From: Ignavibacterium sp.
GTDB taxonomy: Bacteria; Bacteroidota; Ignavibacteria; Ignavibacteriales; Ignavibacteriaceae
Length of the DNA stretch: 33,481 nt
Direction of reading: 5' to 3'
NCBI GenBank assembly: GCA_020354005.1
Contig: CP070637.1
Span: forward strand, 1,475,731 to 1,509,211
Made by a program: the position numbers and the translations under genes. The notes under the pieces were generated by a model. That model worked only from the letters and a program-made list of their open reading frames with translations, ran no database searches and had not been told where the DNA came from. Below, one piece after another: positions 1 to 7,527 of this stretch. The stretch's first letter is position 1, and every line of letters starts with the position of its first letter.

Positions 1-1
1 T

Positions 2-79
2 ATGTTTTTGGAACCTGCTGCATTTATTCACAGGGCACATAAATGGTTGTGGGGTGTGGTTGGTAAGCTGCCGCAATAA
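2..79 (+). CDS. C-terminal end of a gene cut by the window edge
   Basis: An open frame runs from the window edge to a TAA at 77-79 and would encode the last 25 or so residues of a protein, ending in a tryptophan-rich basic stretch (HKWLWGVVGKLPQ). The only ATG in it is at position 2, so the true start is probably outside. I do not recognise the family. The coding call rests on the open frame and on its position 42 bp before a well-supported gene on the same strand, so it is tentative. Confidence 0.35.
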   Translation: MFLEPAAFIHRAHKWLWGVVGKLPQ

Positions 80-121
80 TAGTTTTATAAAAGTAGTAAG
101 AGTTTTACTTAAGGAGGAAAA

Positions 122-508
122 ATGGAAGAAAACAAAATGCAGAAGCATGTAACGGTTGTTGCAGCGCTTCAAGTAGGTTACAGCTTGTTTGGGATAATTG
201 CTGCAATAGTAGTATTTATAGTTTTGAGACAGGTCTCACATTTTGCTGATGACTATGAAGCACAATATGTATTGTGGGCAGTAGGTACATATGTTCCGTT
301 ATTCTTATTTATACTTTCTATCCCAGGCCTGATAGGAGGTATAGGACTCTTTTTATATAAAAGCTGGGCGAGAATATTAGTATTAATCGTATCGGCACTT
401 GCTCTTTTAAATTTGCCAATTGGAACTGCTATTGGTGTCTATTCAATTTGGGTTCTTGTGCAGGATGATACAGCTAAGTTGTTTGAATCTACAACAGTTG
501 AACAATAA
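122..508 (+). CDS. small multi-pass membrane protein of unknown function
   Basis: A 128-residue protein with about three or four hydrophobic segments: roughly residues 12-35, 52-78 and 84-112, the last perhaps split in two. The pattern GGIGLFLYKSWARIL followed by a hydrophobic helix and then IGTAIGVYSIWVL resembles a common class of small bacterial membrane proteins in which a K-x-W-A-R turn joins two helices; their role is not known. A strong ribosome binding site (AAGGAGG at about 111-117) supports the ATG at 122. It lies 42 bp after the partial gene at the edge and may be its co-transcribed partner. No catalytic residues are apparent, so no function is assigned. Confidence 0.75.
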   Translation: MEENKMQKHVTVVAALQVGYSLFGIIAAIVVFIVLRQVSHFADDYEAQYVLWAVGTYVPLFLFILSIPGLIGGIGLFLYKSWARILVLIVSALALLNLPIGTAIGVYSIWVLVQDDTAKLFESTTVEQ

Positions 509-655
509 ATTGTCATCTTTATAAAGAGTAATACTACGATAAACAGAGTTAATATTGAGGCTAACTATAATAATTGTTCCCATTGGTATTCATAATATTT
601 TGTATTACTTTCATCCCCATTATTAATAAAGGAAGTTATTTCCCCATATTCTTAT

Positions 656-1468
656 ATGATCTTACACAGAACCGTACTACTGCTTCTTGCGCTTGTATTT
701 CATTTAAACCCAATTAACCATGCACAAAACGAACACTACAGTCCTTTTAAATTAGATGTTACACGAGAAGCATTAATATATGGAGCAGGAATAGTTTCTG
801 GCATAACAGCCTTAGCGTTACTTTCAAAACTTCCTCCGCTTACAGTTGATGAGGTTAATGCGCTTAACCCTGCTGATGTAAATAGTTTTGATAGGTCTGC
901 GATTGGACCAAAGCGGGAAGAGAATGCCGGGGATTTCCTTTTATTTACATCCTATTTGTTACCATTAACATTTCTTGCATACGAAGAAACTCGAAATGAT
1001 TTTCCCGAACTTTTACTAATATATGGTGAAGTTCTTATTATTACCGGCAGCTTAAATGGAATTGTTAAAGGAATTGTAAAAAGAACAAGGCCATATACAT
1101 ATTCTGATGAAACACCAATTGAAAAAAGAACAACAGCCGAAGCGCGTGTTTCGTTTTACTCAGGACATACAGCCGTTACTGCAGCGATTACTTTTTATAT
1201 GGCAAATGTTTTTACAACTTACATCTCTAACAAAACTACTCAGATTTTAATATGGAGTGCAGCTGCATTGTATCCTGCTATTACCGCTTACCTTCGCGTT
1301 GATTCCGCAAATCATTTTCCTACAGATGTAATAGTGGGTTATTTGGTCGGTGCAGGCATTGGCTTTTTAGTACCGGAGCTTCATAAAGTGCAAAAAGAAA
1401 ATAATTTTTCACTCGGGGCAATGATGACTGATAGGGGTAGTGGATTATCACTAAAATGGAATTTTTAA
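656..1468 (+). CDS. exported PAP2-family (type 2 phosphatidic acid phosphatase-like) phosphatase
   Basis: A 270-residue protein with an N-terminal signal sequence (hydrophobic residues 5-16, ending near NHAQ at 21-24). All three motifs of the PAP2/haloperoxidase superfamily are present: K138-x6-R145-P146, then Y-S-G-H at 168-171 (usually P-S-G-H), and R214-x5-H220-x3-D224. H171 and H220 are the expected catalytic histidines. Hydrophobic segments around 95-130 and 195-235 suggest membrane association. Family members remove phosphate from lipid phosphates such as phosphatidate or undecaprenyl pyrophosphate, with the active site facing outward; the substrate here cannot be read from the sequence. 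It appears monocistronic, with about 150 bp of non-coding DNA before it and a hairpin repeat after it. Confidence 0.9.
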   Translation: MILHRTVLLLLALVFHLNPINHAQNEHYSPFKLDVTREALIYGAGIVSGITALALLSKLPPLTVDEVNALNPADVNSFDRSAIGPKREENAGDFLLFTSYLLPLTFLAYEETRNDFPELLLIYGEVLIITGSLNGIVKGIVKRTRPYTYSDETPIEKRTTAEARVSFYSGHTAVTAAITFYMANVFTTYISNKTTQILIWSAAALYPAITAYLRVDSANHFPTDVIVGYLVGAGIGFLVPELHKVQKENNFSLGAMMTDRGSGLSLKWNF

Positions 1469-1502
1469 TTTTCAATTCTATAGGCCTTATAAGATTTCGT
1501 AT

Positions 1503-1540
1503 GTCACACCATCCACCACAGCGGGTTGTCGAAGTGTGAC
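1503..1540. repeat. hairpin repeat with GTCGAA core, copy 1
   Basis: GTCACAC at 1503-1509 pairs exactly with GTGTGAC at 1534-1540. The conserved word GTCGAA sits at 1528-1533, directly before the right arm. The same design, with a different but again self-complementary stem, occurs at 27778-27804 and 27822-27850. It lies 35 bp after the PAP2 gene, so it could end transcription or protect the 3' end, although no clean T-run follows immediately (CTTTCTTTTTA). Confidence 0.75.
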
Positions 1541-1618
1541 TTTCTTTTTACTCCCGAATCTTGTTTCTCCACACGTAATAAATTAGATTAACATTATGAT
1601 TTGCATTCTCCTCATAGT

Positions 1619-1650
1619 CCCCTCCTTGGAGGGGATTAAGGGGTGGGTTA
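1619..1650. repeat. short inverted repeat CCCCTCC-TT-GGAGGGG with a G-rich tail
   Basis: CCCCTCC (1619-1625) and GGAGGGG (1628-1634) form a 7-bp stem with a TT centre, followed by ATTAAGGGGTGGGTT. G-rich words like this stand out sharply in AT-rich DNA, and I associate them with dispersed repeats of Bacteroidota-like genomes. The element ends about 5 bp before the ATG of the next gene, so its purine-rich tail takes the place of that gene's normal ribosome binding site. Confidence 0.65.
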
Positions 1651-1654
1651 ATAA

Positions 1655-2326
1655 ATGAATAGGAACAATCCATTGAAAACACGAGTGTTAAAAATCTTTG
1701 AAAAAGAGGGAAACAAAGCTGCTGAAAGGGTTGCAGAACTCGCTGTTAAAAACAAATCCGTGTTGAAGCAGGTTTTAGATGGAGCCACATCTGAAAACAA
1801 ACGAATAAAAAACGCTGCCGCAAAGTGCTTAAGAGAAGTTAGCAGAATAAATCCCAAAAAACTTTATCCCGACTTTAATATTTTTGTAAAGCTGATTGAC
1901 GGAGATGATACAATACTTAAATGGAACGTAATTGAAGTACTTAGCAATCTCACCGAAGTTGATAATGAAAACCTGCCTGCCGGCAAGGCAGGTAAGTTTA
2001 ACATAAAAGTTCTTAATAAATATTTTGCACTTCTTTACGATGAAAGTATGGTTACTGCTGCAAATACAATTACAGCATTAGGAAAGGTTGCGCTTAACAA
2101 ACCACGTTTAAGAAATAAAATTACTGAAGAACTTGTTAAAGTAGATGCTCTCCCACACAGCACCGAGTGCAGAAACATATTAGCCGGACACGCATTCCTT
2201 GCATTTGAAAAATATATTGATGGAGTAAAGGACAAAAAAGAAATTAAACTTTTTGTAGAAAAGCATCTTAAAAACAGAAGGAATGCAACGAGGAAGAAGG
2301 CAGAGAAATTTTACTCTTCACTGTAG
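1655..2326 (+). CDS. HEAT-repeat-like helical protein with an in-frame palindromic insertion
   Basis: A 223-residue, lysine-rich protein with no signal peptide, made of paired amphipathic helices (for example around 25-52, 60-100, 115-135 and 138-158). This is the look of HEAT/ARM repeats, which usually serve protein-protein contacts; the partner is unknown. The tail (KHLKNRRNATRKKAEKF) is very basic. Residues 106-113 (NLPAGKAG) are encoded by a perfect palindrome at 1971-1993 that keeps the frame and falls between two helices, so it is probably a tolerated loop insertion. The ATG at 1655 is preceded by a G-rich repeat rather than a standard Shine-Dalgarno. The HEAT assignment is from pattern only and is moderate; that the gene is real is well supported by its composition. 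Confidence 0.75.
   Translation: MNRNNPLKTRVLKIFEKEGNKAAERVAELAVKNKSVLKQVLDGATSENKRIKNAAAKCLREVSRINPKKLYPDFNIFVKLIDGDDTILKWNVIEVLSNLTEVDNENLPAGKAGKFNIKVLNKYFALLYDESMVTAANTITALGKVALNKPRLRNKITEELVKVDALPHSTECRNILAGHAFLAFEKYIDGVKDKKEIKLFVEKHLKNRRNATRKKAEKFYSSL
1971..1993. repeat. palindromic repeat inserted in frame inside a coding region
   Basis: Arms ACCTGCCT (1971-1978) and AGGCAGGT (1986-1993) are exact reverse complements around GCCGGCA. The element is far more GC-rich than the surrounding gene. It adds about 21-24 bases without disrupting the frame and is read as N-L-P-A-G-K-A-G. The same L-P-A-G-K-A-G peptide is one I associate with dispersed repeats in Ignavibacteria-like and other Bacteroidota-related genomes. 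Confidence 0.8.
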
Positions 2327-2378
2327 ATCATTTTTCTATATCTTAAACACCATTCAATTTTTACATTTTGTGAAAAAG

Positions 2379-3227
2379 ATGAAATTCTTAGTAATAATTT
2401 TATTATCAATCTCAGTAATTATTCTACTTTCTTGTTCCCAAGAAACATATTACTCACTATCCGGCGAAATATTATATCTCCAGCGCACTGTATTAACAGA
2501 AGAAGCAGTTGTCACAATCCAGCTTGTTGATATCTCAAAACAGGATGTGAAGGCAAAAGTTGTTACAGAGAAGGTTATAAATAATCCGGGACAGGTTCCA
2601 ATCAAGTTTGATATTCAATACAATCGGGATGATATTCTTCCCACAAACACTTACTCATTAAATGTAAAAATAGAAGATAAAGGCACCCTTCTTTTTATAG
2701 CAGATAAAACTTATCCGGTTATTAAAAATGGCATTACGGATAACATCAAAATAAATGTTGTCCCTGTAGATGTTGCTGTGAAAAAAGAAACAGAAGTAAA
2801 TCTAAACACTCCAATAGAAATTGATGCTTACATAGATAATATGCAATTAGTTCCCGGTTACTGGGAAATGGGTGATGCTTCTTCTGTTATTGAAGCATAC
2901 TATGCAAAAGATGAATTGAAGTTGATTATCGAGCAAATGGATATGGGTGATTATGGTTCATCTGAATATAAATATTACTTTAAGGACGGGTATCTTTTTT
3001 ACCACGAGCAAAATGGTAAAAGGATTGATTTGAATTCAAAAAACCCGGGCGAAACTGTTGATGTTAATGTGGTAATGCTTTTTGATGAAGCTGGAAATCT
3101 TGTTGGTTCACGAAAAACAATAGACCTTAAGCCTGTTGAACTTCACGAAATTGAAGCTCCGGGTGTGCTAAAACATTGTGAACTGATTGTGCAAATTGCA
3201 AATCAAAATTTCAATCAGAATTTGTGA
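2379..3227 (+). CDS. lipoprotein of unknown function
   Basis: Read from the ATG at 2379, the protein has 282 residues and begins with a typical lipoprotein signal: MKFLVIILLSISVIILLSC, with the lipobox cysteine at 19. The frame is open further upstream to 2283, but that part overlaps the preceding gene and would bury the signal, so the later start is preferred. The mature part is rich in beta-strand-like stretches and aspartate/lysine and shows no catalytic motif I recognise. Residues roughly 20-130 look like a beta-sandwich module and the rest a second domain (contains VPGYWEMGDASSVIEAYYAK). It is probably tethered to a membrane on the periplasmic side. Function unknown. Confidence 0.8.
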   Translation: MKFLVIILLSISVIILLSCSQETYYSLSGEILYLQRTVLTEEAVVTIQLVDISKQDVKAKVVTEKVINNPGQVPIKFDIQYNRDDILPTNTYSLNVKIEDKGTLLFIADKTYPVIKNGITDNIKINVVPVDVAVKKETEVNLNTPIEIDAYIDNMQLVPGYWEMGDASSVIEAYYAKDELKLIIEQMDMGDYGSSEYKYYFKDGYLFYHEQNGKRIDLNSKNPGETVDVNVVMLFDEAGNLVGSRKTIDLKPVELHEIEAPGVLKHCELIVQIANQNFNQNL

Positions 3228-3371
3228 ATTTTAATTAATGAATTAAACTGCTTATTATTTTATTTTCTCACATCTAAGAAAATCCAATACGCTATTTCTC
3301 TGATTTGAAAATTAAAAAGCTTATTTCAAATAAAAAGAGGGTTTTGCTGCAAAAATCGGTGCTTGAAATCA

Positions 3372-3424
3372 TGGAATATTATTTGTCTGTGTAATGCGGT
3401 TAATGAGGGCGGGTAAATATTCCA
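3372..3424. promoter_or_regulatory. widely spaced inverted repeat upstream of etfB
   Basis: TGGAATATT (3372-3380) and AATATTCCA (3416-3424) are exact 9-bp inverted repeats with centres 44 bp apart, ending 37 bp before the etfB start. A second, AT-only palindrome (TTATTTCAAATAA, 3321-3333) lies upstream. They could be half-sites of a regulator of the acyl-CoA oxidation operon or a weak leader hairpin. In AT-rich DNA a chance origin is not excluded. Confidence 0.3.
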
Positions 3425-3461
3425 ATTCAGTCATAATTTTTTTATAGTCTAAAGTATATTT

Positions 3462-4349
3462 ATGTACAACTCAATTGTAATGGTTAAACAGGTTCCTGAC
3501 ACTGCAAATATATCCGGGAAAGTGATGAAAGACGACGGAACCGTTAACCGGGCTAAACTTCCAGCCATATTTAATCACGAAGATAAGGTTGCGCTTGAGT
3601 TAGCACTTCAGATAAAAGAAAAGTATGGTGGTAAAGTGACGGCTATAACTATGGGTCCTCCGCGCGCATCCGAAATTTTACGTGACTGCCTTTATATGGG
3701 TGCTGATGAAGTGTATCTGATAAGCGATAGAAAATTTGCCGGAGCCGATACATTGGCTACTTCTTTTGTATTGAGTGAAGCGATTAAGAAAATTGGTGAT
3801 TATCATTTTGTTTTTGCAGGCAGACAGGCAATAGATGGTGACACTGCACAGGTTGGTCCCCAAACAGCTGAAAAGTTAAAAATCCCGCAAATAACTTATA
3901 CTGAGGAAATAAAAGAAGTTAATACTCAAAAAGTAATAGCCAGGAAAAAAATAGATGGTGGATATGAGGTTGTGGAATGTAAACTTCCTGTATTGCTAAC
4001 TGTTTTAAAAGATATTGTTGAGCCACGTCCTTTTAGTTCAAAGAGAGTTATGGCTTTCAAGAATGCTAAATCTTTAATGGATCTTGAAAAACTTACAGAG
4101 GAAAACTCTTTACTGTATATTGATGATCTTGTCCACGAGTATGAAGAGCGTGGCTTATTAATAAAAACTCTTACAATGGATGACTTAGAATTAGATCCCA
4201 AACGCTGCGGTATTAAGGGGTCACCCACAAAAGTTTATAAGGTGGAATCTGTTGTACTTGCTGGTTCCAGCCAAACTAAAGTGGAACCAACAAAAGCAGC
4301 AATGGGAGAGTTAGTTGATCAATTAATGACTGATCATATTTTTGGTTGA
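3462..4349 (+). CDS. etfB: electron transfer flavoprotein, beta subunit
   Basis: A 295-residue EtfB. Family landmarks are clear: the N-terminal VKQVPDT, the TMGPPRASEILRDCLYMGADE segment in two parts, LISDRKFAGADTLATS, and the nucleotide-binding GRQAIDGDTAQVGPQ. EtfB and EtfA form a soluble FAD-containing dimer that takes electrons from acyl-CoA dehydrogenases and passes them toward quinone or another acceptor. The long form with D-R-x-F-A-G-A-D-T-L-A-T-S and the K-G-S-P-T-K-V motif (about residues 250-256) resembles EtfB of anaerobes that use NADH in electron bifurcation more than the mitochondrial type; this is from memory. It overlaps or abuts etfA, so the pair is translationally linked. 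The Shine-Dalgarno is weak. Confidence 0.95.
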   Translation: MYNSIVMVKQVPDTANISGKVMKDDGTVNRAKLPAIFNHEDKVALELALQIKEKYGGKVTAITMGPPRASEILRDCLYMGADEVYLISDRKFAGADTLATSFVLSEAIKKIGDYHFVFAGRQAIDGDTAQVGPQTAEKLKIPQITYTEEIKEVNTQKVIARKKIDGGYEVVECKLPVLLTVLKDIVEPRPFSSKRVMAFKNAKSLMDLEKLTEENSLLYIDDLVHEYEERGLLIKTLTMDDLELDPKRCGIKGSPTKVYKVESVVLAGSSQTKVEPTKAAMGELVDQLMTDHIFG

Positions 4350-4353
4350 GCGA

Positions 4354-5370
4354 ATGAAATTTATAAATGAAGTATGGGTATTTATTGAGCAGCACGATGG
4401 TAAACCTGCTGATGTAAGCTTTGAGCTCCTTTGTAAGGGAAGAAAGCTTGTTAAGGAAATGAAAGGCACGCTTAAGGCGATTGTTATAGGGGCAGATGCT
4501 GAAGATATAGCAAAACAAACTTTTACTTATGGTGCTGATGAAGCAATCCTGATTGAGCACCCATCATTAAAGCATTATCAAACTCTTCCCTATTCAAGTA
4601 TTTTAAATGAGCTGGTAAACAGTAAAGTCCCGCGTATTGTTCTGTTCGGTGCTACAGTAATTGGACGGGATCTTGCACCTAGAGTTGCTTCTAACACAAA
4701 AAGTGGATTAACAGCGGATTGTACCGATCTTCAAATTTCTGATGTAAAATATTTAAAGCAAGATTACCTAAAACTTCTTCTGCAAATAAGACCTGCCTTT
4801 GGCGGAAATATTATTGCAACAATCATTACACCCGATGTACCAATACAGATGGCAACTGTGCGTGAAGGTGTTATGGAACTTCAACCTATTGAAAATCCTA
4901 AAACCGGTAAGATTACAAGGATCAATTATAAACCTGATTCGGTGAATGATCTTGTAAAAATAGTTGAGCAGCATAGGGAAGACAATAAAGTAAATTTAAA
5001 GGCGTCGCCGATAATTGTTGCCGGTGGTTATGGTCTTGGAACAAAAGAGAATTTTAAGTTGATTGAAGAGCTTGCACATACCATTGGCGGCGAAGTAGCA
5101 GGCAGTCGTGCAGCTGTTGATGCAGGTTTTATTTCTCCCGACAGGCAGGTTGGTCAAACAGGTGTTACAGTAAGACCTAAGCTTTATATTGCAGTTGGCA
5201 TATCAGGTGCCATTCAGCATCGAGCAGGAATGCAGGAATCACAAAAGATAATTGCTATAAACAGTGATCCGGAAGCACCGATCTTTGATGTTGCTCATTA
5301 CGGAATTGTTGGTGATGCTACAGAAGTGATCCCTACTTTTATTGATGTATATAAACATAAGTTGAAGTAA
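4354..5370 (+). CDS. etfA: electron transfer flavoprotein, alpha subunit
   Basis: EtfA of 338 residues from the ATG at 4354, five bases after the etfB stop. A TTG start at 4342 (overlapping etfB by 8 bp, adding MVER) is possible but less likely. The C-terminal FAD-binding domain is plain: GGYGLG followed by KENF, then SRAAVDAGF, the VGQTGVTVRP loop, GISGAIQH and INSDPEAPIFD. The N-terminal half has the Rossmann-like fold shared with EtfB. Together they form the ETF heterodimer, electron acceptor of the acyl-CoA dehydrogenase encoded six bases downstream, which makes the operon's role in acyl-CoA oxidation coherent. No membrane segment is present; the protein is cytoplasmic. Confidence 0.95.
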   Translation: MKFINEVWVFIEQHDGKPADVSFELLCKGRKLVKEMKGTLKAIVIGADAEDIAKQTFTYGADEAILIEHPSLKHYQTLPYSSILNELVNSKVPRIVLFGATVIGRDLAPRVASNTKSGLTADCTDLQISDVKYLKQDYLKLLLQIRPAFGGNIIATIITPDVPIQMATVREGVMELQPIENPKTGKITRINYKPDSVNDLVKIVEQHREDNKVNLKASPIIVAGGYGLGTKENFKLIEELAHTIGGEVAGSRAAVDAGFISPDRQVGQTGVTVRPKLYIAVGISGAIQHRAGMQESQKIIAINSDPEAPIFDVAHYGIVGDATEVIPTFIDVYKHKLK

Positions 5371-5376
5371 TAGACT

Positions 5377-7098
5377 ATGCCAAACTATTTTACAGATAAT
5401 AACGATATGCAGTTTAATTTTAACAACCTTGATTTAAATGAGGTTGTTGAAATCGCGGAAGATAATTTTGAGCAAGCTAAAGAGTTCAACTATGCACCTA
5501 CAAGCTATGAAGATGCAATTGAGAATTATAAAAAGGTACTTGAAATAGTTGGAGATATAGCCGGAAACTTTATAGCTGAGCGCGCTGCAGCAGTTGATGA
5601 GGAGGGTGCGGAATATAAAGATGGCGAAGTATTTTATGCAAAAGGAACAGAAGAAAATCTGAAGCAGCTTGCTGCTGCTGATCTAAGGGGGATGATATTT
5701 CCCAGAAAGTACGGTGGATTGAATATCCCGTTTAGCATTTATATAATGGCAATAGAGTTAATTTCTCGTGCAGATGCTTCGTTGATGAATATATTCGGTT
5801 TACAAGATATTGGCGATACAATTATGAAGTTTGGCAATGAAGAACAGAGACAGGAATTTTTACCCGGGTTCTGTACGGGCGAATATACCGGCGCAATGGC
5901 TTTAACAGAACCTGATGCAGGTTCCGATCTTCAGGCAGTCAAACTTCATGCTTACCAGGATGATAAGGGGCAGTGGTATCTGAAGGGAGTAAAAAGATTT
6001 ATCACTAATGGTAATGGCGATGTTCTTCTTGTTTTAGCCCGCTCTGAACCTGGCACAAAGGATGGAAGGGGTTTAAGTATGTTTGCGTGTTATGGTGATA
6101 AAACCGTTAAAGTGAGGAGAATAGAAAACAAGCTTGGCATTCATGGCTCACCTACCTGCGAACTTCAATTTAACGATACACCAGCGCAGCTTGTTGGTAG
6201 TAGAAGGTTCGGATTAATAAAGTATGTCTTTGATCTGATGTTTCGTGCAAGAATGGGCGTCTCAGCTCAAGCGCTAGGAATTTCACAGGCGGCTTATGAA
6301 GAAGCATTAAAATACGCTAAGGATAGAGAACAGTTTGGTAAATCGATTTATAACATTCCGGTTGTTGCAAACATGTTAATAGATATGCGTGTTATGCTAG
6401 AAGCCAATCGTGTTCTATTGTATAACGTGGCAAGGATTGTTGATTTAAAGGAAAAGCTGGAAGAGAAAATCGCAAAGCTTAAAGAAGAAGGAAAGCCATT
6501 TGGTGAAGAAAATCTGCGATTAAAAAAATTAGTTAAGGAAGCGAACCTATTAACTCCCATAGCCAAATATGTTCTAACAGAAGGAGCAAATAAAATCACA
6601 TATGATGCGTTGCAGATACACGGCGGCACAGGTTATATGCGTGAGTTTAAAGTTGAAAGATTAGTGCGGGATGCAAGGATCACAAATATTTATGAAGGCA
6701 CATCACAATTGCAGGTTGTTGCAGCTATCGGTGGTGTAATGAACGATGTTTTGGGTGAATTATTTGATGAGAAAGAAAAGAAAGAATATACTGGAGGTGT
6801 GGCGACACTGGTAAATCATCTAATTGAAATAAGAGAAATTTTCAGGGATTGCCTTAAGTACGTAAATGAAAAAAAGGACCCTGCATTTCAGGATGTTGCT
6901 TCAAAAGAATTAGTTGAATTATACAGTTACATCTTTATTGGCTACCTGTTATTAGATCAAGCTGAGAAAGAACCTAAGAAAGTCTTTATTGCAAACAGGT
7001 ATGTATTAACTTCACTTGCAAATGCAAGGAAGAATGCGGAATCCATTAAAGATGGGTTATTCAATGATATTTTACACACAGAGAAAATTTTAGCATAA
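5377..7098 (+). CDS. acyl-CoA dehydrogenase (FAD-dependent)
   Basis: A 573-residue acyl-CoA dehydrogenase, longer than the usual ~380 because of an N-terminal lead, a charged helical insert (about residues 350-385, with LKEKLEEKIAKLKEEGKPFG) and a C-terminal helical extension after residue 460. FAD/substrate signatures: ALTEPDAGSDLQ, GVKRFITNG, and QIHGGTGYMREF. The catalytic base is E440 in IYEGTSQLQ, the equivalent of the glutamate in medium-chain enzymes. It removes two hydrogens from an acyl-CoA to give the trans-2-enoyl-CoA and passes the electrons to ETF, whose genes directly precede it. The chain-length range cannot be told from sequence; the extended form resembles long-chain enzymes. 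Confidence 0.93.
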   Translation: MPNYFTDNNDMQFNFNNLDLNEVVEIAEDNFEQAKEFNYAPTSYEDAIENYKKVLEIVGDIAGNFIAERAAAVDEEGAEYKDGEVFYAKGTEENLKQLAAADLRGMIFPRKYGGLNIPFSIYIMAIELISRADASLMNIFGLQDIGDTIMKFGNEEQRQEFLPGFCTGEYTGAMALTEPDAGSDLQAVKLHAYQDDKGQWYLKGVKRFITNGNGDVLLVLARSEPGTKDGRGLSMFACYGDKTVKVRRIENKLGIHGSPTCELQFNDTPAQLVGSRRFGLIKYVFDLMFRARMGVSAQALGISQAAYEEALKYAKDREQFGKSIYNIPVVANMLIDMRVMLEANRVLLYNVARIVDLKEKLEEKIAKLKEEGKPFGEENLRLKKLVKEANLLTPIAKYVLTEGANKITYDALQIHGGTGYMREFKVERLVRDARITNIYEGTSQLQVVAAIGGVMNDVLGELFDEKEKKEYTGGVATLVNHLIEIREIFRDCLKYVNEKKDPAFQDVASKELVELYSYIFIGYLLLDQAEKEPKKVFIANRYVLTSLANARKNAESIKDGLFNDILHTEKILA

Positions 7099-7119
7099 AG
7101 AAAAATCAGAGGAAGAATA

Positions 7120-7332
7120 ATGGGTGAAAAAAAGCTTTATTATTATCGCATATACGATGATAAAGAGAGACTCAACTATATGAAAAGCTCACTGCCTCAC
7201 GATGAGGTAGAGCGCTGGCTGAAGGAATATGAAAGAACGCATCAGAAGTATTTTAATCCTGAGTTCATTCATTATCTGCACGAACATGATCCTGAAGCCG
7301 AAATAATTGAAGTAAGCGATATGTCATATTAA
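7120..7332 (+). CDS. small conserved-looking protein riding on the etf/acyl-CoA dehydrogenase operon
   Basis: A 70-residue, strongly charged protein (tyrosine, lysine, glutamate and histidine rich) with no membrane segment or signal. It starts with a good Shine-Dalgarno (GAGGAAG) 21 bp after the dehydrogenase stop, so it is almost certainly in the same transcript, and a strong hairpin follows about 85 bp downstream. The pattern beta (KLYYYRIYD), helix (HDEVERWLKEYERTH), helix, beta (AEIIEVSDM) suggests a small compact domain. I do not recognise the family and assign no function. Confidence 0.7.
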   Translation: MGEKKLYYYRIYDDKERLNYMKSSLPHDEVERWLKEYERTHQKYFNPEFIHYLHEHDPEAEIIEVSDMSY

Positions 7333-7417
7333 TCCACCCGTTATGATCGTGTCGCTTTTAATTCCCGGCTTGCTGTTCTCTATATCCTGTATTGTGTCGG
7401 GAATTTTATTTTTTAAA

Positions 7418-7442
7418 AGGTTGGGATAGTAAATCCCAACCT
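7418..7442. terminator. hairpin after the etfBA operon
   Basis: AGGTTGGGAT (7418-7427) pairs perfectly with ATCCCAACCT (7433-7442) around a 5-base loop. A second inverted repeat, AATTCCCG (7360-7367) with CGGGAATT (7398-7405) and a T-rich tail, lies just before it. The T-run after the main hairpin is poor on the plus strand (AATAATTT), so it may act in RNA stability or be a dispersed repeat as much as a classical terminator. Confidence 0.6.
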
Positions 7443-7527
7443 AATAATTTAAACCACAATATTTATATTATTTTTTAATATAGATTTTTCAAAAATAATC
7501 TCACAAATAAACTAGAGGGAAGAAATT

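Noticed and set aside
2283-2378. Longer version of the lipoprotein gene starting inside the HEAT-like gene
   Set aside because: The 32 extra residues would hide a clear lipoprotein signal; start at 2379 used.
3321-3333. TTATTTCAAATAA palindrome upstream of etfB
   Set aside because: Made only of A/T apart from its centre; such palindromes are expected by chance in this AT-rich DNA.
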